Source: Spirochaetales bacterium
Lineage (GTDB): Bacteria > Spirochaetota > Spirochaetia > Treponematales > Treponemataceae
Direction of reading: 5' to 3'
Assembly (NCBI GenBank): GCA_016929605.1
Contig: JAFGIM010000059.1
Coordinates: forward strand, 1 to 34,843
Length of the DNA stretch: 34,843 bases
Part shown: piece after piece, positions 9,420 to 17,114 of the stretch
Layout: every line of letters starts with the position of its first letter
Position numbering within the stretch: the first letter of the stretch is position 1
Program-made: the position numbers and the translations under genes
Notes under the pieces: model-generated
What the model was told of the DNA's origin: nothing
The model's input: the letters and a program-made list of their open reading frames with translations, nothing else
Database searches by the model: none

Positions 9420-9533
9420 ATGAAGGTAAGAACGAGCGTAAAGCCCATATGTGATAAATGCAAGGTAATCAAGCGGAGAGGAATCGTCCGCATTATCTGC
9501 ATCAATCCCAAGCATAAGCAGCGCCAGGGCTGA
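9420..9533 (+). CDS. rpmJ: 50S ribosomal protein L36, zinc-binding form
   Basis: L36 is the smallest large-subunit protein and binds zinc. Translation of this frame gives 37 residues, [19 protein letters not shown] continuing to a final HKQRQG. Cys11, Cys14, Cys27 and the later His form the C-C-C-H zinc site, so this is the zinc form and not the zinc-free paralogue. GGGGG at 9409-9413 is six bases before the ATG. It lies directly between secY and rpsM, as in other spirochaetes as far as I recall. Confidence 0.97.
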   Translation: MKVRTSVKPICDKCKVIKRRGIVRIICINPKHKQRQG

Positions 9534-9546
9534 TGGAGGAATAAGA

Positions 9547-9912
9547 ATGGCTCGAATTGCGGGAGTCGACCTCCCTAACAAGCATGTCAATATTGCATTG
9601 ACGTACATCTATGGAATCGGCCGCTCATCAGCAGATGATATCTGCGAAAAGGCTAAAATTGATCCCATGAGGCTGATTAACGATCTTAATCAGGACGAAT
9701 TGGCCGAGATCAGAAACCTTATTGAAAATGAGTATAAGGTTGAAGGTCGTCTCAGGACCGAGATTGGTCTTAACATCAAACGTCTTATGGATATTGGCTG
9801 TTACCGGGGCCTCCGGCACAGAAAGGGTCTTCCTGTTCGCGGTCAAAGAACCCGGACAAATTCTCGCACGCGCAAGGGTAAGAAAAAGACCGTTGCCGGC
9901 AAGAAGAAGTAA
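9547..9912 (+). CDS. rpsM: 30S ribosomal protein S13
   Basis: S13 contacts the P-site tRNA and bridges to the large subunit. The 121-residue product opens [20 protein letters not shown] and has the YIYGIG helix-two-turn-helix region, then [20 protein letters not shown], the family signature. The C-terminal Lys-rich tail is typical. GGAGGA at 9535-9540 sits six bases before the ATG. It starts the alpha part of the operon. Confidence 0.98.
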   Translation: MARIAGVDLPNKHVNIALTYIYGIGRSSADDICEKAKIDPMRLINDLNQDELAEIRNLIENEYKVEGRLRTEIGLNIKRLMDIGCYRGLRHRKGLPVRGQRTRTNSRTRKGKKKTVAGKKK

Positions 9913-9937
9913 ACGTTGAAGCGGAGGAACGAGTAAC

Positions 9938-10318
9938 GTGGCAACCGTAAAAAAGCGGAAAGAAAAGAAAAGCGTATACGAAGGTAATGTCTACATCCAG
10001 GCAACGTTCAATAATACCATCGTAACGATAACAGACCTTAAGGGAAATGCTCTTTCATGGGCATCTTCCGGTGGTCTTGGATTTAATGGCGCAAAGAAGT
10101 CAACGCCCTTCGCGGCTCAGACTGTTGCGGAAACTGCGGTTCAGAAGGCCCTTACCTATGGTCTTCGTGAGGTGCATGTATTTGTCAAGGGTCCCGGCGT
10201 TGGACGTGAGTCTGCCGTTCGGTCTCTGGGCGCTCTCGGCTTGAGGGTAAAGTCAATTAGCGACGTAACCCCCATTCCCCACAATGGCTGCCGTCCCCGG
10301 AAAACCCGGCGTATCTGA
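9938..10318 (+). CDS. rpsK: 30S ribosomal protein S11
   Basis: S11 shapes the platform of the small subunit near the E site. The 126-residue product starts at GTG 9938, preceded by GGAGG at 9923-9927. It contains [31 protein letters not shown], the [14 protein letters not shown] segment and the end [16 protein letters not shown], all diagnostic. It is followed by rpsD after 14 bases. Confidence 0.98.
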   Translation: MATVKKRKEKKSVYEGNVYIQATFNNTIVTITDLKGNALSWASSGGLGFNGAKKSTPFAAQTVAETAVQKALTYGLREVHVFVKGPGVGRESAVRSLGALGLRVKSISDVTPIPHNGCRPRKTRRI

Positions 10319-10332
10319 CAGAGGAGACATAC

Positions 10333-10968
10333 ATGGCTAGATATACAGGACCCCTTTGCAGACTTTGCCGCGCAGAGCAGAAAAAACTCTTCCTTAAGGG
10401 AGATCGCTGCAAAACTGACAAGTGCCCCATCAATAAGAAGCGCCCCATTCCCGGTAAGGACCCCAAGGCCCGTATCGGTAAGAGGAGCGATTATGGTGTT
10501 CAGCTTCGCGAAAAGCAGAAACTCAAAAGAACCTACGGTATGCTCGAAAAGCAGTTCCGTATCTTCTTTGACCGCTCTCTTCGCATGCCCGGTATCACCG
10601 GCGAGAACCTTATCGGGCTTCTCGAGCGACGCCTTGATAACGTTGTGTTCAGAATGCACTTTGCCGTAAACCGCAATCAGGCTCGACAAATTGTTCAGCA
10701 CGGACACATTTTGGTAAACGGCAAACCCGTGAACATCCCCAGCTATCTCGTTAAAGCGGGTGACGTTGTGGAAATCAAGGAAGTTAGCAAGAAGCTTAAC
10801 GTAGTCAAGGATGCCCTGATGGAAATTTCCAAATCAGGAACCTATCCCTGGCTTTCCGTAGACGCTGACGCTCTTAAGGGAACCTTCGTATCCGTACCTC
10901 ATCGTGCGGACGTAACAGACCTTGCAGACGTCAAAGAGCAGCTCGTCGTCGAGCTCTATTCTAAATAA
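10333..10968 (+). CDS. rpsD: 30S ribosomal protein S4, zinc-binding form
   Basis: S4 starts assembly of the 16S 5' domain, affects decoding accuracy and in many bacteria represses the alpha operon. The 211-residue product has Cys9, Cys12, Cys26 and Cys31 in its N-terminus, the pattern of the zinc-binding S4. The S4 RNA-binding domain follows (about residues 98-160; [21 protein letters not shown] in part). The gene lies between rpsK and rpoA as in Gram-negative enterics. From memory, host-restricted spirochaetes keep it elsewhere, so its place here may be ancestral. Confidence 0.97.
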   Translation: MARYTGPLCRLCRAEQKKLFLKGDRCKTDKCPINKKRPIPGKDPKARIGKRSDYGVQLREKQKLKRTYGMLEKQFRIFFDRSLRMPGITGENLIGLLERRLDNVVFRMHFAVNRNQARQIVQHGHILVNGKPVNIPSYLVKAGDVVEIKEVSKKLNVVKDALMEISKSGTYPWLSVDADALKGTFVSVPHRADVTDLADVKEQLVVELYSK

Positions 10969-10979
10969 GAGGAGTTCGA

Positions 10980-12035
10980 ATGGCCCGCAAAAATCTGTTA
11001 AAAGGATTTAAAAAGCCGAAGGGTCTCACCTTCGAGCATGACGAGTCTACATCTGATTACGGAAAATTTGTGGCTTCCCCCTTCGAAACCGGCTTTGGAA
11101 CTACGGTGGGTAACACCTTGCGCCGCGTGCTTTTGTCTTCAATCCAGGGGTACGCGATTAGCGCGGTAAAAATTACCTCTTACGATGCAGACGGAGTACC
11201 GCACAACATCTCAAGCGAGTTTGAAACCATTCCTAATGTGGTGGAAGACACTCTTGAGGTGTTGAACAACCTTAAGCTGATCCGTTTACGGCTGCCTGAG
11301 GATGTTGACCAGGATACCTTCCTGTACGAATTTACCGGGCCGGTAAACGTTACGAGCGATATGTTCGCCCGCGACAGCCAGCTCGAAATACTGAGCGAAC
11401 CCTTCCATATCTTTCAGATGATGGAAGGTGGCAAAGTTGAATTCGAAGTTCAGGTCGATTTTGGTCGGGGATATGTACCTGCCGAAGTTAACGAGCGCTA
11501 TATCGAAGTAGTGGGAACAATTCCCCTCGACGCGATTTACAGCCCGGTTACCAAGGTAAAGTACGCCATAGAGCCGTGCCGCGTAGGCCAGCGAAACGAC
11601 TACGACAAGCTTAATCTGGAAATTTGGACCGACGGTTCAATATCTCCGGAGAACGCGCTTGCCGAAGCCGCTAAAATAATCAAGGATCACTTTTCCATAT
11701 TTGTCAATTTCAACGAAAATGAAATCGGCAAGGATGAGGATTTTGACGAGGAAGATGAGCGCGTTCGCCAACTGCTTAACACTCCGGTTGAGGAGCTTGA
11801 GTTGTCCGTTCGTTCGTCCAATTGCCTCAAAAACGCCAACATCAGGACAATTGGCGAGTTGACCAAGAAAACTGAGGATGATATCGCCAAGACAAGAAAC
11901 TTTGGCAAGAAGAGCCTTCAGGAAATCAGGGAAAAACTCCTTGAATGGAATCTTGGTCTCGGTATGACCGACTACAGTCACCTGAAGAACTCGATCAAAC
12001 TGCCCAAGCAGAAGGAAGAAACAGATGAAGCATAA
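10980..12035 (+). CDS. rpoA: DNA-directed RNA polymerase subunit alpha
   Basis: Alpha dimerises to start polymerase assembly and its C-domain touches UP elements and activators. The 351-residue product has the N-domain ([17 protein letters not shown], the dimer helix) and, after an acidic linker ([10 protein letters not shown]), the C-domain: [16 protein letters not shown] carries the Arg equivalent to E. coli Arg265, and [10 protein letters not shown] forms the second contact. It is about 20 residues longer than in E. coli, mostly at the C-terminus. It overlaps the rplQ start by 11 bases. AGAGGAG precedes the ATG. Confidence 0.98.
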   Translation: MARKNLLKGFKKPKGLTFEHDESTSDYGKFVASPFETGFGTTVGNTLRRVLLSSIQGYAISAVKITSYDADGVPHNISSEFETIPNVVEDTLEVLNNLKLIRLRLPEDVDQDTFLYEFTGPVNVTSDMFARDSQLEILSEPFHIFQMMEGGKVEFEVQVDFGRGYVPAEVNERYIEVVGTIPLDAIYSPVTKVKYAIEPCRVGQRNDYDKLNLEIWTDGSISPENALAEAAKIIKDHFSIFVNFNENEIGKDEDFDEEDERVRQLLNTPVEELELSVRSSNCLKNANIRTIGELTKKTEDDIAKTRNFGKKSLQEIREKLLEWNLGLGMTDYSHLKNSIKLPKQKEETDEA

Positions 12036-12558
12036 GAATGGCTTTAATCCGCTTTCGCGCAATGCCTCACATCGCCGCGCGATGCATCGCAATATGGTTA
12101 CCTCCCTTTTCAAGTTTGAGCGCGTTACAACGACTCAACCAAAGGCCCTTGAGGTAAGACGGACCGCAGAAAAGCTGATTACACGCGCCAAAGTTGACAC
12201 CGTACACAATCGACGCCAGGTTGCCCGATTTGTACAGGACGAAGCGGTACTCGCCAAGTTGTTTACCGATATCGGTCCTCGAATGAAAGACCGTGCCGGT
12301 GGATATACCCGAGTTCTTAAACTCGGCTTCCGCGAAGGTGATGCTGCAGAAGTAGCTATCCTCGAACTGGTAGATTATCAGCTCGAAAGCGCCGACAAAG
12401 AAGATAAGAAAGCCAAGAAGAGCGCCGACAAACCGGCAGTAGAAAAAAAGGCCACCGCCTCAAAGGCTGGAGCGACTAAAAAAAGTGCTGGAGAAAAGAA
12501 AGCTCCGGCTGCTAAGAAAAGCGCACCCAAAAAAGCGGCCGAAGCCGGGGAGGAGTAA
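12025..12558 (+). CDS. rplQ: 50S ribosomal protein L17 with Lys/Ala-rich tail
   Basis: L17 lies at the tunnel exit. Residues 1 to about 118 are the normal family core, [20 protein letters not shown] and [21 protein letters not shown]. The remaining 59 residues are an added tail of Lys, Ala, Ser and Glu ([23 protein letters not shown]), histone-H1-like in composition and probably disordered. The usual family length is 115-130. The ATG lies inside the end of rpoA with GAAGGAAG upstream. It is followed by a zinc-ribbon gene only three bases after its stop. Confidence 0.96.
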   Translation: MKHKNGFNPLSRNASHRRAMHRNMVTSLFKFERVTTTQPKALEVRRTAEKLITRAKVDTVHNRRQVARFVQDEAVLAKLFTDIGPRMKDRAGGYTRVLKLGFREGDAAEVAILELVDYQLESADKEDKKAKKSADKPAVEKKATASKAGATKKSAGEKKAPAAKKSAPKKAAEAGEE

Positions 12559-12561
12559 GGT

Positions 12562-12738
12562 ATGTCCAAGGCACATCGCGGAAAGGGAATTCGCGGCAAT
12601 CCTAACAGGGGTCGCGGTACTTGCCCAGTTTGCAAAAAAGAGGGCGTAAAGGTTCTTTACGAGCAGGAAATCGACGGAGCAAAAACCGTTATCTGCAAGG
12701 TTTGCAAGGCAACCCTCAAGAATGGCAAAGCAAGCTAA
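12562..12738 (+). CDS. Small zinc-ribbon protein of the ribosomal operon (58 aa)
   Basis: The product is 58 residues, opening MSKAHRGKGIRGNPNRGRG, then TCPVCKK at Cys21/Cys24 and ICKVCK at Cys45/Cys48. Two CxxC pairs 20 residues apart, with a beta-type VKVLYEQEIDGAKTV between them, fit a zinc ribbon; the basic Gly/Arg N-terminus suggests RNA contact. It starts three bases after the rplQ stop, behind AGGAG (12551-12555), and precedes the operon terminator, so it is co-transcribed with rpoA and rplQ. I recall short zinc proteins after rplQ in treponemes but know no assigned function. A ribosome-associated or zinc-buffering role is inference. Confidence 0.85.
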   Translation: MSKAHRGKGIRGNPNRGRGTCPVCKKEGVKVLYEQEIDGAKTVICKVCKATLKNGKAS

Positions 12739-12756
12739 TAGTTTTTTTGTCATAAT

Positions 12757-12786
12757 AAAACCGTCCACTCCGGACGGTTTTTTTTT
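12757..12786 (+). terminator. Intrinsic terminator of the ribosomal operon
   Basis: CCGTCC (12761-12766) pairs with GGACGG (12772-12777) across a five-base loop. The stem is extended by A-T pairs and followed by an uninterrupted T run to 12786. It lies 19 bases after the zinc-ribbon gene and is the first strong terminator since the window start. The A run before the stem would also favour use in the opposite direction. Confidence 0.92.
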
Positions 12787-12817
12787 GGGCAAAGCAGGTT
12801 TCAGTGCTGTAAATAGG

Positions 12818-12846
12818 TGGACACGGCGTAGAAGTACGCCTAAAAT
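12818..12846 (+). promoter_or_regulatory. Candidate livK promoter with palindromic spacer
   Basis: TGGACA (12818-12823, five of six consensus) and TAAAAT (12841-12846, five of six) are separated by exactly 17 bases. The spacer from 12825 to 12840 is a perfect inverted repeat, GGCGTA-GAAG-TACGCC, so a repressor or activator bound there would cover both hexamers. Start of transcription would fall near 12853, giving a leader of about 50 bases. No other good promoter is visible between the terminator and livK. The match was made by eye. Confidence 0.5.
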
Positions 12847-12853
12847 AACATTA

Positions 12854-12881
12854 TATATCCACTATTAAAGTAATGGATATA
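12854..12881 (+). promoter_or_regulatory. Inverted repeat at the start of the livK leader
   Basis: TATATCCA (12854-12861) and TGGATATA (12874-12881) form an eight-pair inverted repeat around a 12-base AT-rich centre that can add a few more pairs. It begins at the predicted transcription start and ends 10 bases before the AGGAGG ribosome-binding site (12891-12896). It could be an operator or a 5' stabilising hairpin of the liv mRNA. Confidence 0.45.
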
Positions 12882-12901
12882 AAAGAGGAGAGGAGGAATA
12901 C

Positions 12902-14023
12902 ATGAAAGTATCCAAAATTGTGTGTGTCGCCCTTTTGGCTTGTGTTGTCATGGGTGTCCATGCAGCAGGACAGAAAGAGGCAAATGTAATCAAGATTGGT
13001 GTTGCTGGAGCCCATTCAGGCGATCTTGCGTCGTATGGATTGCCCTCGGTTAACGCAGCCAAACTTGTTGTGGAAGAATATAATGCCAAGGGCGGCATTA
13101 ACGGTAAGCAGGTAGAACTTGTTATTGTTGACGATCAGTGTAAGCCCGAATTGGCAACCAACGCCGCTTCCAAACTGGTGAGCGATCAGGTTGTAGCTGT
13201 TGTCGGTCATATCTGTTCCGGTGCCACCAAGAGCGCGCTTGGTATTTATAAGGACTCGGGAATTGTATGTATTTCCCCGTCCGCTACCACACCGATGTTA
13301 ACCCAGAGTGGAGAATATCCTAACTTCTTCCGCTCTATTGCTCCGGACGACGCCCAAGCTCGTTTGGCAGTAACCTTTATCAAGAACAATCTTAAGCTTA
13401 CATCTCTTGCTGTATTGCACGACAAGGGTGATTACGGCAAGGGCTTTGCCGATCTGGTTAAAGAATATGCCGAGAAGGAAGGCATTAAGGTTCTTTTGTT
13501 TGAAGGTGTTAACCCCGGTGCTCCCGATTATTCAGCCGTTGTTAACAAAATTGGGAACGCGGCTCCCGATGGCGTTGTATGGGGCGGTTACCACCCTGAA
13601 GCTTCAAAGCTCGTACAGCAAATGCGCGACAAGGGTATGAAGATCCCCTTTGTGTCTGACGACGGTGTAAAGGATAATACCTTTATCGAAGTTGCCGGAA
13701 AATACGCCGAAGGTGTATATGCAACCGGACCGATGGACACCAGCAAGCTACCGATGGCTGTTAAGGCTATTAACGCTCACAAGGCTAAATTCGGTGACGA
13801 GCCCGGTGCATTCTTTAAGGAAGCATATGCAGCGACTCAGGCCCTGCTTAATGCTATCGAGAAAGCTGGCTCTACCGACTATAATGCGATCTCTGCCGCT
13901 ATGCGCTCACAGTATGTTGATACCTCTCTTGGTAAGATCAGCTTTGACGCCAAGGGCGATGTAATCGGATTTGGTTTCTCCGTATTCCAGGTACAAAACG
14001 GTACCTATGTGGAGATCAAGTAA
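12902..14023 (+). CDS. livK: Branched-chain amino-acid ABC transporter, binding protein
   Basis: The periplasmic receptor delivers Leu/Ile/Val or related ligands to LivHM. The 373-residue product has an N-terminal export signal (MKVSKIVCVALLACVVMGVHA), most simply cut by signal peptidase I after residue 20 or 21. LLAC at 11-14 could instead be a relaxed spirochaetal lipobox, which would tether the protein to the membrane. The mature part is a Leu/Ile/Val-binding fold: IKIGVAGAHSGDLASYG, NAAKLVVEEYNAKGGINGK, then VVGHICSGATKSA and SPSATTPMLT. AGGAGG is five bases before the ATG. First gene of the liv cluster, separated from livH by an attenuator. Ligand preference cannot be read. Confidence 0.95.
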   Translation: MKVSKIVCVALLACVVMGVHAAGQKEANVIKIGVAGAHSGDLASYGLPSVNAAKLVVEEYNAKGGINGKQVELVIVDDQCKPELATNAASKLVSDQVVAVVGHICSGATKSALGIYKDSGIVCISPSATTPMLTQSGEYPNFFRSIAPDDAQARLAVTFIKNNLKLTSLAVLHDKGDYGKGFADLVKEYAEKEGIKVLLFEGVNPGAPDYSAVVNKIGNAAPDGVVWGGYHPEASKLVQQMRDKGMKIPFVSDDGVKDNTFIEVAGKYAEGVYATGPMDTSKLPMAVKAINAHKAKFGDEPGAFFKEAYAATQALLNAIEKAGSTDYNAISAAMRSQYVDTSLGKISFDAKGDVIGFGFSVFQVQNGTYVEIK

Positions 14024-14036
14024 ACAGCTGTAATTC

Positions 14037-14048
14037 CCGGTTTACCGG
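14037..14048 (+). repeat. Short inverted repeat after livK
   Basis: CCGG-TTTA-CCGG folds on itself just after the livK stop. On its own it is weak and has no T run, but it is the first of three hairpins stacked in the 121-base livK-livH gap and may help protect the livK message from 3' decay. Confidence 0.35.
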
Positions 14049-14059
14049 TATAAGGGATG

Positions 14060-14091
14060 TACAGGATGCGTCAAATGCGATGCGTCCTGTA
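14060..14091 (+). promoter_or_regulatory. Long hairpin in the livK-livH gap
   Basis: Left arm 14060-14072 and right arm 14079-14091 pair over 13 positions, two of them G-U in RNA, around a six-base loop; GGG and CCC just outside (14054-14056 and 14094-14096) could extend it. There is no T run behind it, so it is not a terminator by itself. A stem of this kind at the 3' end of a binding-protein gene commonly stabilises the upstream message. Confidence 0.6.
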
Positions 14092-14105
14092 TTCCCGTGT
14101 TATGA

Positions 14106-14127
14106 CGCGCCAAGGCGCGCCTTTTTT
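14106..14127 (+). terminator. Attenuator-like terminator between livK and livH
   Basis: CGCGCC (14106-14111) and GGCGCG (14114-14119) form a GC-only stem with a tight AA centre, or five pairs with a CAAG tetraloop, followed by CC and six T (14122-14127). It lies ahead of the livH ribosome-binding site (AAAGGA, 14132-14137). Partial termination here would yield more binding protein than permease, the usual stoichiometry for such importers. Confidence 0.7.
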
Positions 14128-14144
14128 GTGTAAAGGACCCGTTG

Positions 14145-15047
14145 ATGGACTATTTTATCAAGCTGTTTTTAAGCGGTACCGCTAAAGGAAGTATTTACGC
14201 CCTGATAGCCCTCGGGTATACAATGGTGTATGGTATCGTTCAATTAATCAACTTTGCTCATGGCGAAGTGTATATGATCGGCGGTTTTACCGCATTGATA
14301 TTCGGCGGATTTCTTTTTACCCTGGGTTTCCCCGTGTACCTTGTGTTGCTTATATCAGTTTTTTGTGCAGTAGTTTTTGCTTCTGCTTTTGGATTTACCA
14401 TAGAGAAACTCGCTTATAGTCCTTTACGGAATAAGCCAAGGCTTTCCGCATTGATTAGTGCAATTGGTATCTCTCTTATTTTGCAAAATTTTGTATTGCT
14501 GATGCAAACTGAAAAATATTTGTCTTTTCCATCGTATCTACCGGAACTTGCCTTTATAGAGCCAGTTCGGGAATATTTGAATTCAACGCAATTTATCATT
14601 CTTTTTACAACTGCAGTAATTATGATCTTGCTGACTGCCTTGATCAAGTTTACTCGCATTGGTAAGGCTATGCGAGCGACTGCTCAGGATAAGGATATGG
14701 CCCTGCTTCTTGGGGTAAATATCAATCAGGTAATCTCGGTAACCTTTATTATTGGTTCCGCACTTGCAGCTATCGGTGGGGTGCTTATTTGCTCGTACAT
14801 GGGACAGATCAATTACTATATCGGTTTTATAGCTGGTATAAAGGCCTTTGTTGCCGCTGTTCTTGGTGGTATTGGCAGCATCCCTGGTGCGGTATTGGGT
14901 AGTTTTATTCTTGGTTGGACAGAGAGTCTTGGAACCGGATATATCTCCAGTGATTATGAGGATGCGTTCGCGTTTATCATTCTTATTCTTATCCTGGTTG
15001 TTAAACCGTCGGGTATTCTCGGCAAGAATCAAAAGCAGAAGGTGTAA
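14145..15047 (+). CDS. livH: Branched-chain amino-acid ABC transporter, permease LivH
   Basis: LivH is one of two inner-membrane permeases of the importer. The 300-residue product begins MDYFIKLFLSGTAKGS; a TTG three bases upstream is possible but AAAGGA is better spaced for ATG 14145. Hydrophobic segments run throughout, with the family pattern SIYALIALGYTMVYGIVQLINFAHGE split between helices 1 and 2, and the cytoplasmic contact loop ALLLGVNINQVISVTFIIG and GGIGSIPGAVLGS near the C-terminus. It starts 18 bases after the attenuator T run and is followed by livM after three bases. Confidence 0.96.
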   Translation: MDYFIKLFLSGTAKGSIYALIALGYTMVYGIVQLINFAHGEVYMIGGFTALIFGGFLFTLGFPVYLVLLISVFCAVVFASAFGFTIEKLAYSPLRNKPRLSALISAIGISLILQNFVLLMQTEKYLSFPSYLPELAFIEPVREYLNSTQFIILFTTAVIMILLTALIKFTRIGKAMRATAQDKDMALLLGVNINQVISVTFIIGSALAAIGGVLICSYMGQINYYIGFIAGIKAFVAAVLGGIGSIPGAVLGSFILGWTESLGTGYISSDYEDAFAFIILILILVVKPSGILGKNQKQKV

Positions 15048-15050
15048 TGT

Positions 15051-16325
15051 ATGAAGTCTCAAAACATTTTACACGAAATTCTTGATTCACTTAAAACCAT
15101 GGTTTGGTTTGTGATTCTTCTTTTTCCTCTGGTTGTAATGAAAGTCTCTGTATCCTCCGGGGTTGCCTCAGTCAGTTTCAGGTGGGCTTATATTCCGTTA
15201 ACCGCATTGGGCTCTTTTGTCCTTTCGTTTATATGGAATCGTGCGCTTCAATGGAGCGAAAACCGTGCTTCAATGGGGAATGCGAATCTTCAAAAAGGAT
15301 TGGTGTATCGCACAAGCGAGATATTCAGGCAAAAAAAGACACGGACATCCGCATTGATTATTCTTGCCATCCTGGTACTCGCGTATCCCCATGCGTTGGG
15401 TATGTATCATACCAACATCATGATTACCGCTTTGATTTATGTAATTCTTGCGCTTGGACTTAATATCGTCGTTGGCCTTGGAGGCTTGCTTAATCTGGGT
15501 TATGCAGCCTTCTTTGCTGTTGGGGCGTATACCTATGGTTTGTTGTGGAAGTACGCTGGCCCTGTGTTTACCGAATCTGGTATTCACACCGGGTGGCTTT
15601 TCTGGATAGCCCTTCCCCTTGCAGGCCTTATTGCGGCTCTTTTTGGCATCTTGTTGAGCTTGCCCGTTCTCAGGTTGCGTGGTGATTATCTTGCTATCAT
15701 TACCCTGGCCTTTGGCGAAATAATCAGGATGTTTTTACAAAACTCCGGAGACTTGACCGGGGGTGCAGCTGGAATTAGTTTGATTCCACGTCCATGGTTT
15801 TTTGCCATGAAGTTGCGACCTCCTGCGGCCGCTCTGTATATTTACTATATCGTAGTGGCGCTTGTATTACTCACTATTTTGGTTGTTAGAAGAATCGAGG
15901 ACTCTCGTGTTGGTCGAGCCCTTGAGGCAATGAAAGAGGATGAGATCGCTTGCGAGGCAATGGGTATTGATTTAGTCAAGAATAAATTGATTACCTTCTC
16001 TCTTGGCGCTTTTTGGGCAGGTATAGCGGGTGTGGTTCTTGCAGCTCAGACAACCTTTATCAACCCGGACAGTTTTACCCTTTGGGAATCAATAATGATA
16101 CTTATGGCTGTTGTTATCGGTGGAACTGGCTCAATTCCGGGAACTATAGCCGGAGCGTTAATTCTTAAGCTTCTTCCCGAGTATTTCCGCGCACTCTCTC
16201 AGTATCGTATGCTCATTTATGGTGTAGCCATGATTGTAATTATAATCTTTAAGCCAGAGGGTCTAATTCCACGCAATCGAAAGAAATATACTATCTCGAC
16301 CGTTGACGAAAAGGAGGTTCACTGA
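15051..16325 (+). CDS. livM: Branched-chain amino-acid ABC transporter, permease LivM
   Basis: LivM is the second permease. The 424-residue length matches the long LivM type, with about 110 N-terminal residues (two hydrophobic segments and a basic loop) ahead of the conserved permease core. The core holds LGLNIVVGLGGLLNLGYAAF, LRLRGDYLAIITLAFGEI, the cytoplasmic EDEIACEAMGIDLVKNKL coupling helix, and GGTGSIPGTIAGA. AAGGTG precedes the ATG. Its TGA stop overlaps the livG ATG by one base, so livG translation is coupled. Confidence 0.96.
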   Translation: MKSQNILHEILDSLKTMVWFVILLFPLVVMKVSVSSGVASVSFRWAYIPLTALGSFVLSFIWNRALQWSENRASMGNANLQKGLVYRTSEIFRQKKTRTSALIILAILVLAYPHALGMYHTNIMITALIYVILALGLNIVVGLGGLLNLGYAAFFAVGAYTYGLLWKYAGPVFTESGIHTGWLFWIALPLAGLIAALFGILLSLPVLRLRGDYLAIITLAFGEIIRMFLQNSGDLTGGAAGISLIPRPWFFAMKLRPPAAALYIYYIVVALVLLTILVVRRIEDSRVGRALEAMKEDEIACEAMGIDLVKNKLITFSLGAFWAGIAGVVLAAQTTFINPDSFTLWESIMILMAVVIGGTGSIPGTIAGALILKLLPEYFRALSQYRMLIYGVAMIVIIIFKPEGLIPRNRKKYTISTVDEKEVH

Positions 16326-17113
16326 TGAGCGATATACAAACCTCCTTGTTGGAAATTCAAAACCTTTCTATGGTTTTTGGTGGCTTACGCGCAATCGATG
16401 ATGCCAGTATGACCGTACGCCGTGGCGGGATAACCGCTTTGATTGGCCCAAACGGCGCCGGCAAAACAACCATTTTTAATTGTATAACCGGTGTGTATAA
16501 GCCGACCTCCGGTACAATTACTGTCTATAACACAGAGGGAAAAGCAGAACGTATTGGCGGTCTTAAACCAAATGTTATCAATCGTAAGGGTCTTGCCCGA
16601 ACCTTTCAGAATATCAGGCTTTTTTCTAACATGAGCGTTTTGGAAAACGTTATGATTGCCCGTCATAATTCTCTGTCTGCAACATTATTAGATTCTATTG
16701 TACGCAATCGCAAAACTCGACTTGAAGAGGAGCGGGTAATAGAGGAGAGTCACGAGGTCCTAAAGAAGATGGGCTTGGATGAATTTGCCAACGAAATGGC
16801 CCGAAATCTTCCGTATGGTGCCCAACGAAGGTTGGAGATAGCGCGCGCTCTTGCTACCAATCCATCACTCCTTCTTTTAGACGAGCCGGTCGCCGGGATG
16901 AATCCTCAGGAGACGCGAGATCTTGAGCAAACGATTCATATGATACGAGATCGCGAGAAGGTTTCTATTTTACTTATCGAACATGATATGAGTTTGGTTA
17001 TGAATGTTTCCGAGCAGATCTATGTACTTGATTATGGTCGAATGATTGCAGAGGGTAAACCGGAAGAAATTAAAAGCAATCCCGATGTTATCAAGGCTTA
17101 CCTGGGAGAATAA
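16325..17113 (+). CDS. livG: Branched-chain amino-acid ABC transporter, ATPase LivG
   Basis: LivG is a cytoplasmic ATP-binding subunit. The 262-residue product has the Walker A loop GPNGAGKT (41-48), the LivG-type signature LPYGAQRRLEIARAL in place of the usual LSGGQ, Walker B LLLLDEPVAGMNP and the switch His in LLIEHDMSLV. The C-terminal MIAEGKPEEIKSNPDVIKAYLG segment is typical for the family. AAGGAGG (16311-16317) is seven bases before the ATG. Followed after one base by livF. Confidence 0.97.
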   Translation: MSDIQTSLLEIQNLSMVFGGLRAIDDASMTVRRGGITALIGPNGAGKTTIFNCITGVYKPTSGTITVYNTEGKAERIGGLKPNVINRKGLARTFQNIRLFSNMSVLENVMIARHNSLSATLLDSIVRNRKTRLEEERVIEESHEVLKKMGLDEFANEMARNLPYGAQRRLEIARALATNPSLLLLDEPVAGMNPQETRDLEQTIHMIRDREKVSILLIEHDMSLVMNVSEQIYVLDYGRMIAEGKPEEIKSNPDVIKAYLGE

Positions 17114-17114
17114 T

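Noticed and set aside
14583-15062. 159-codon open frame antisense to livH
   Set aside because: Composition (rich in Lys, Asn, Thr) is what the reverse of a hydrophobic membrane-protein gene gives; no start signal or family motif.
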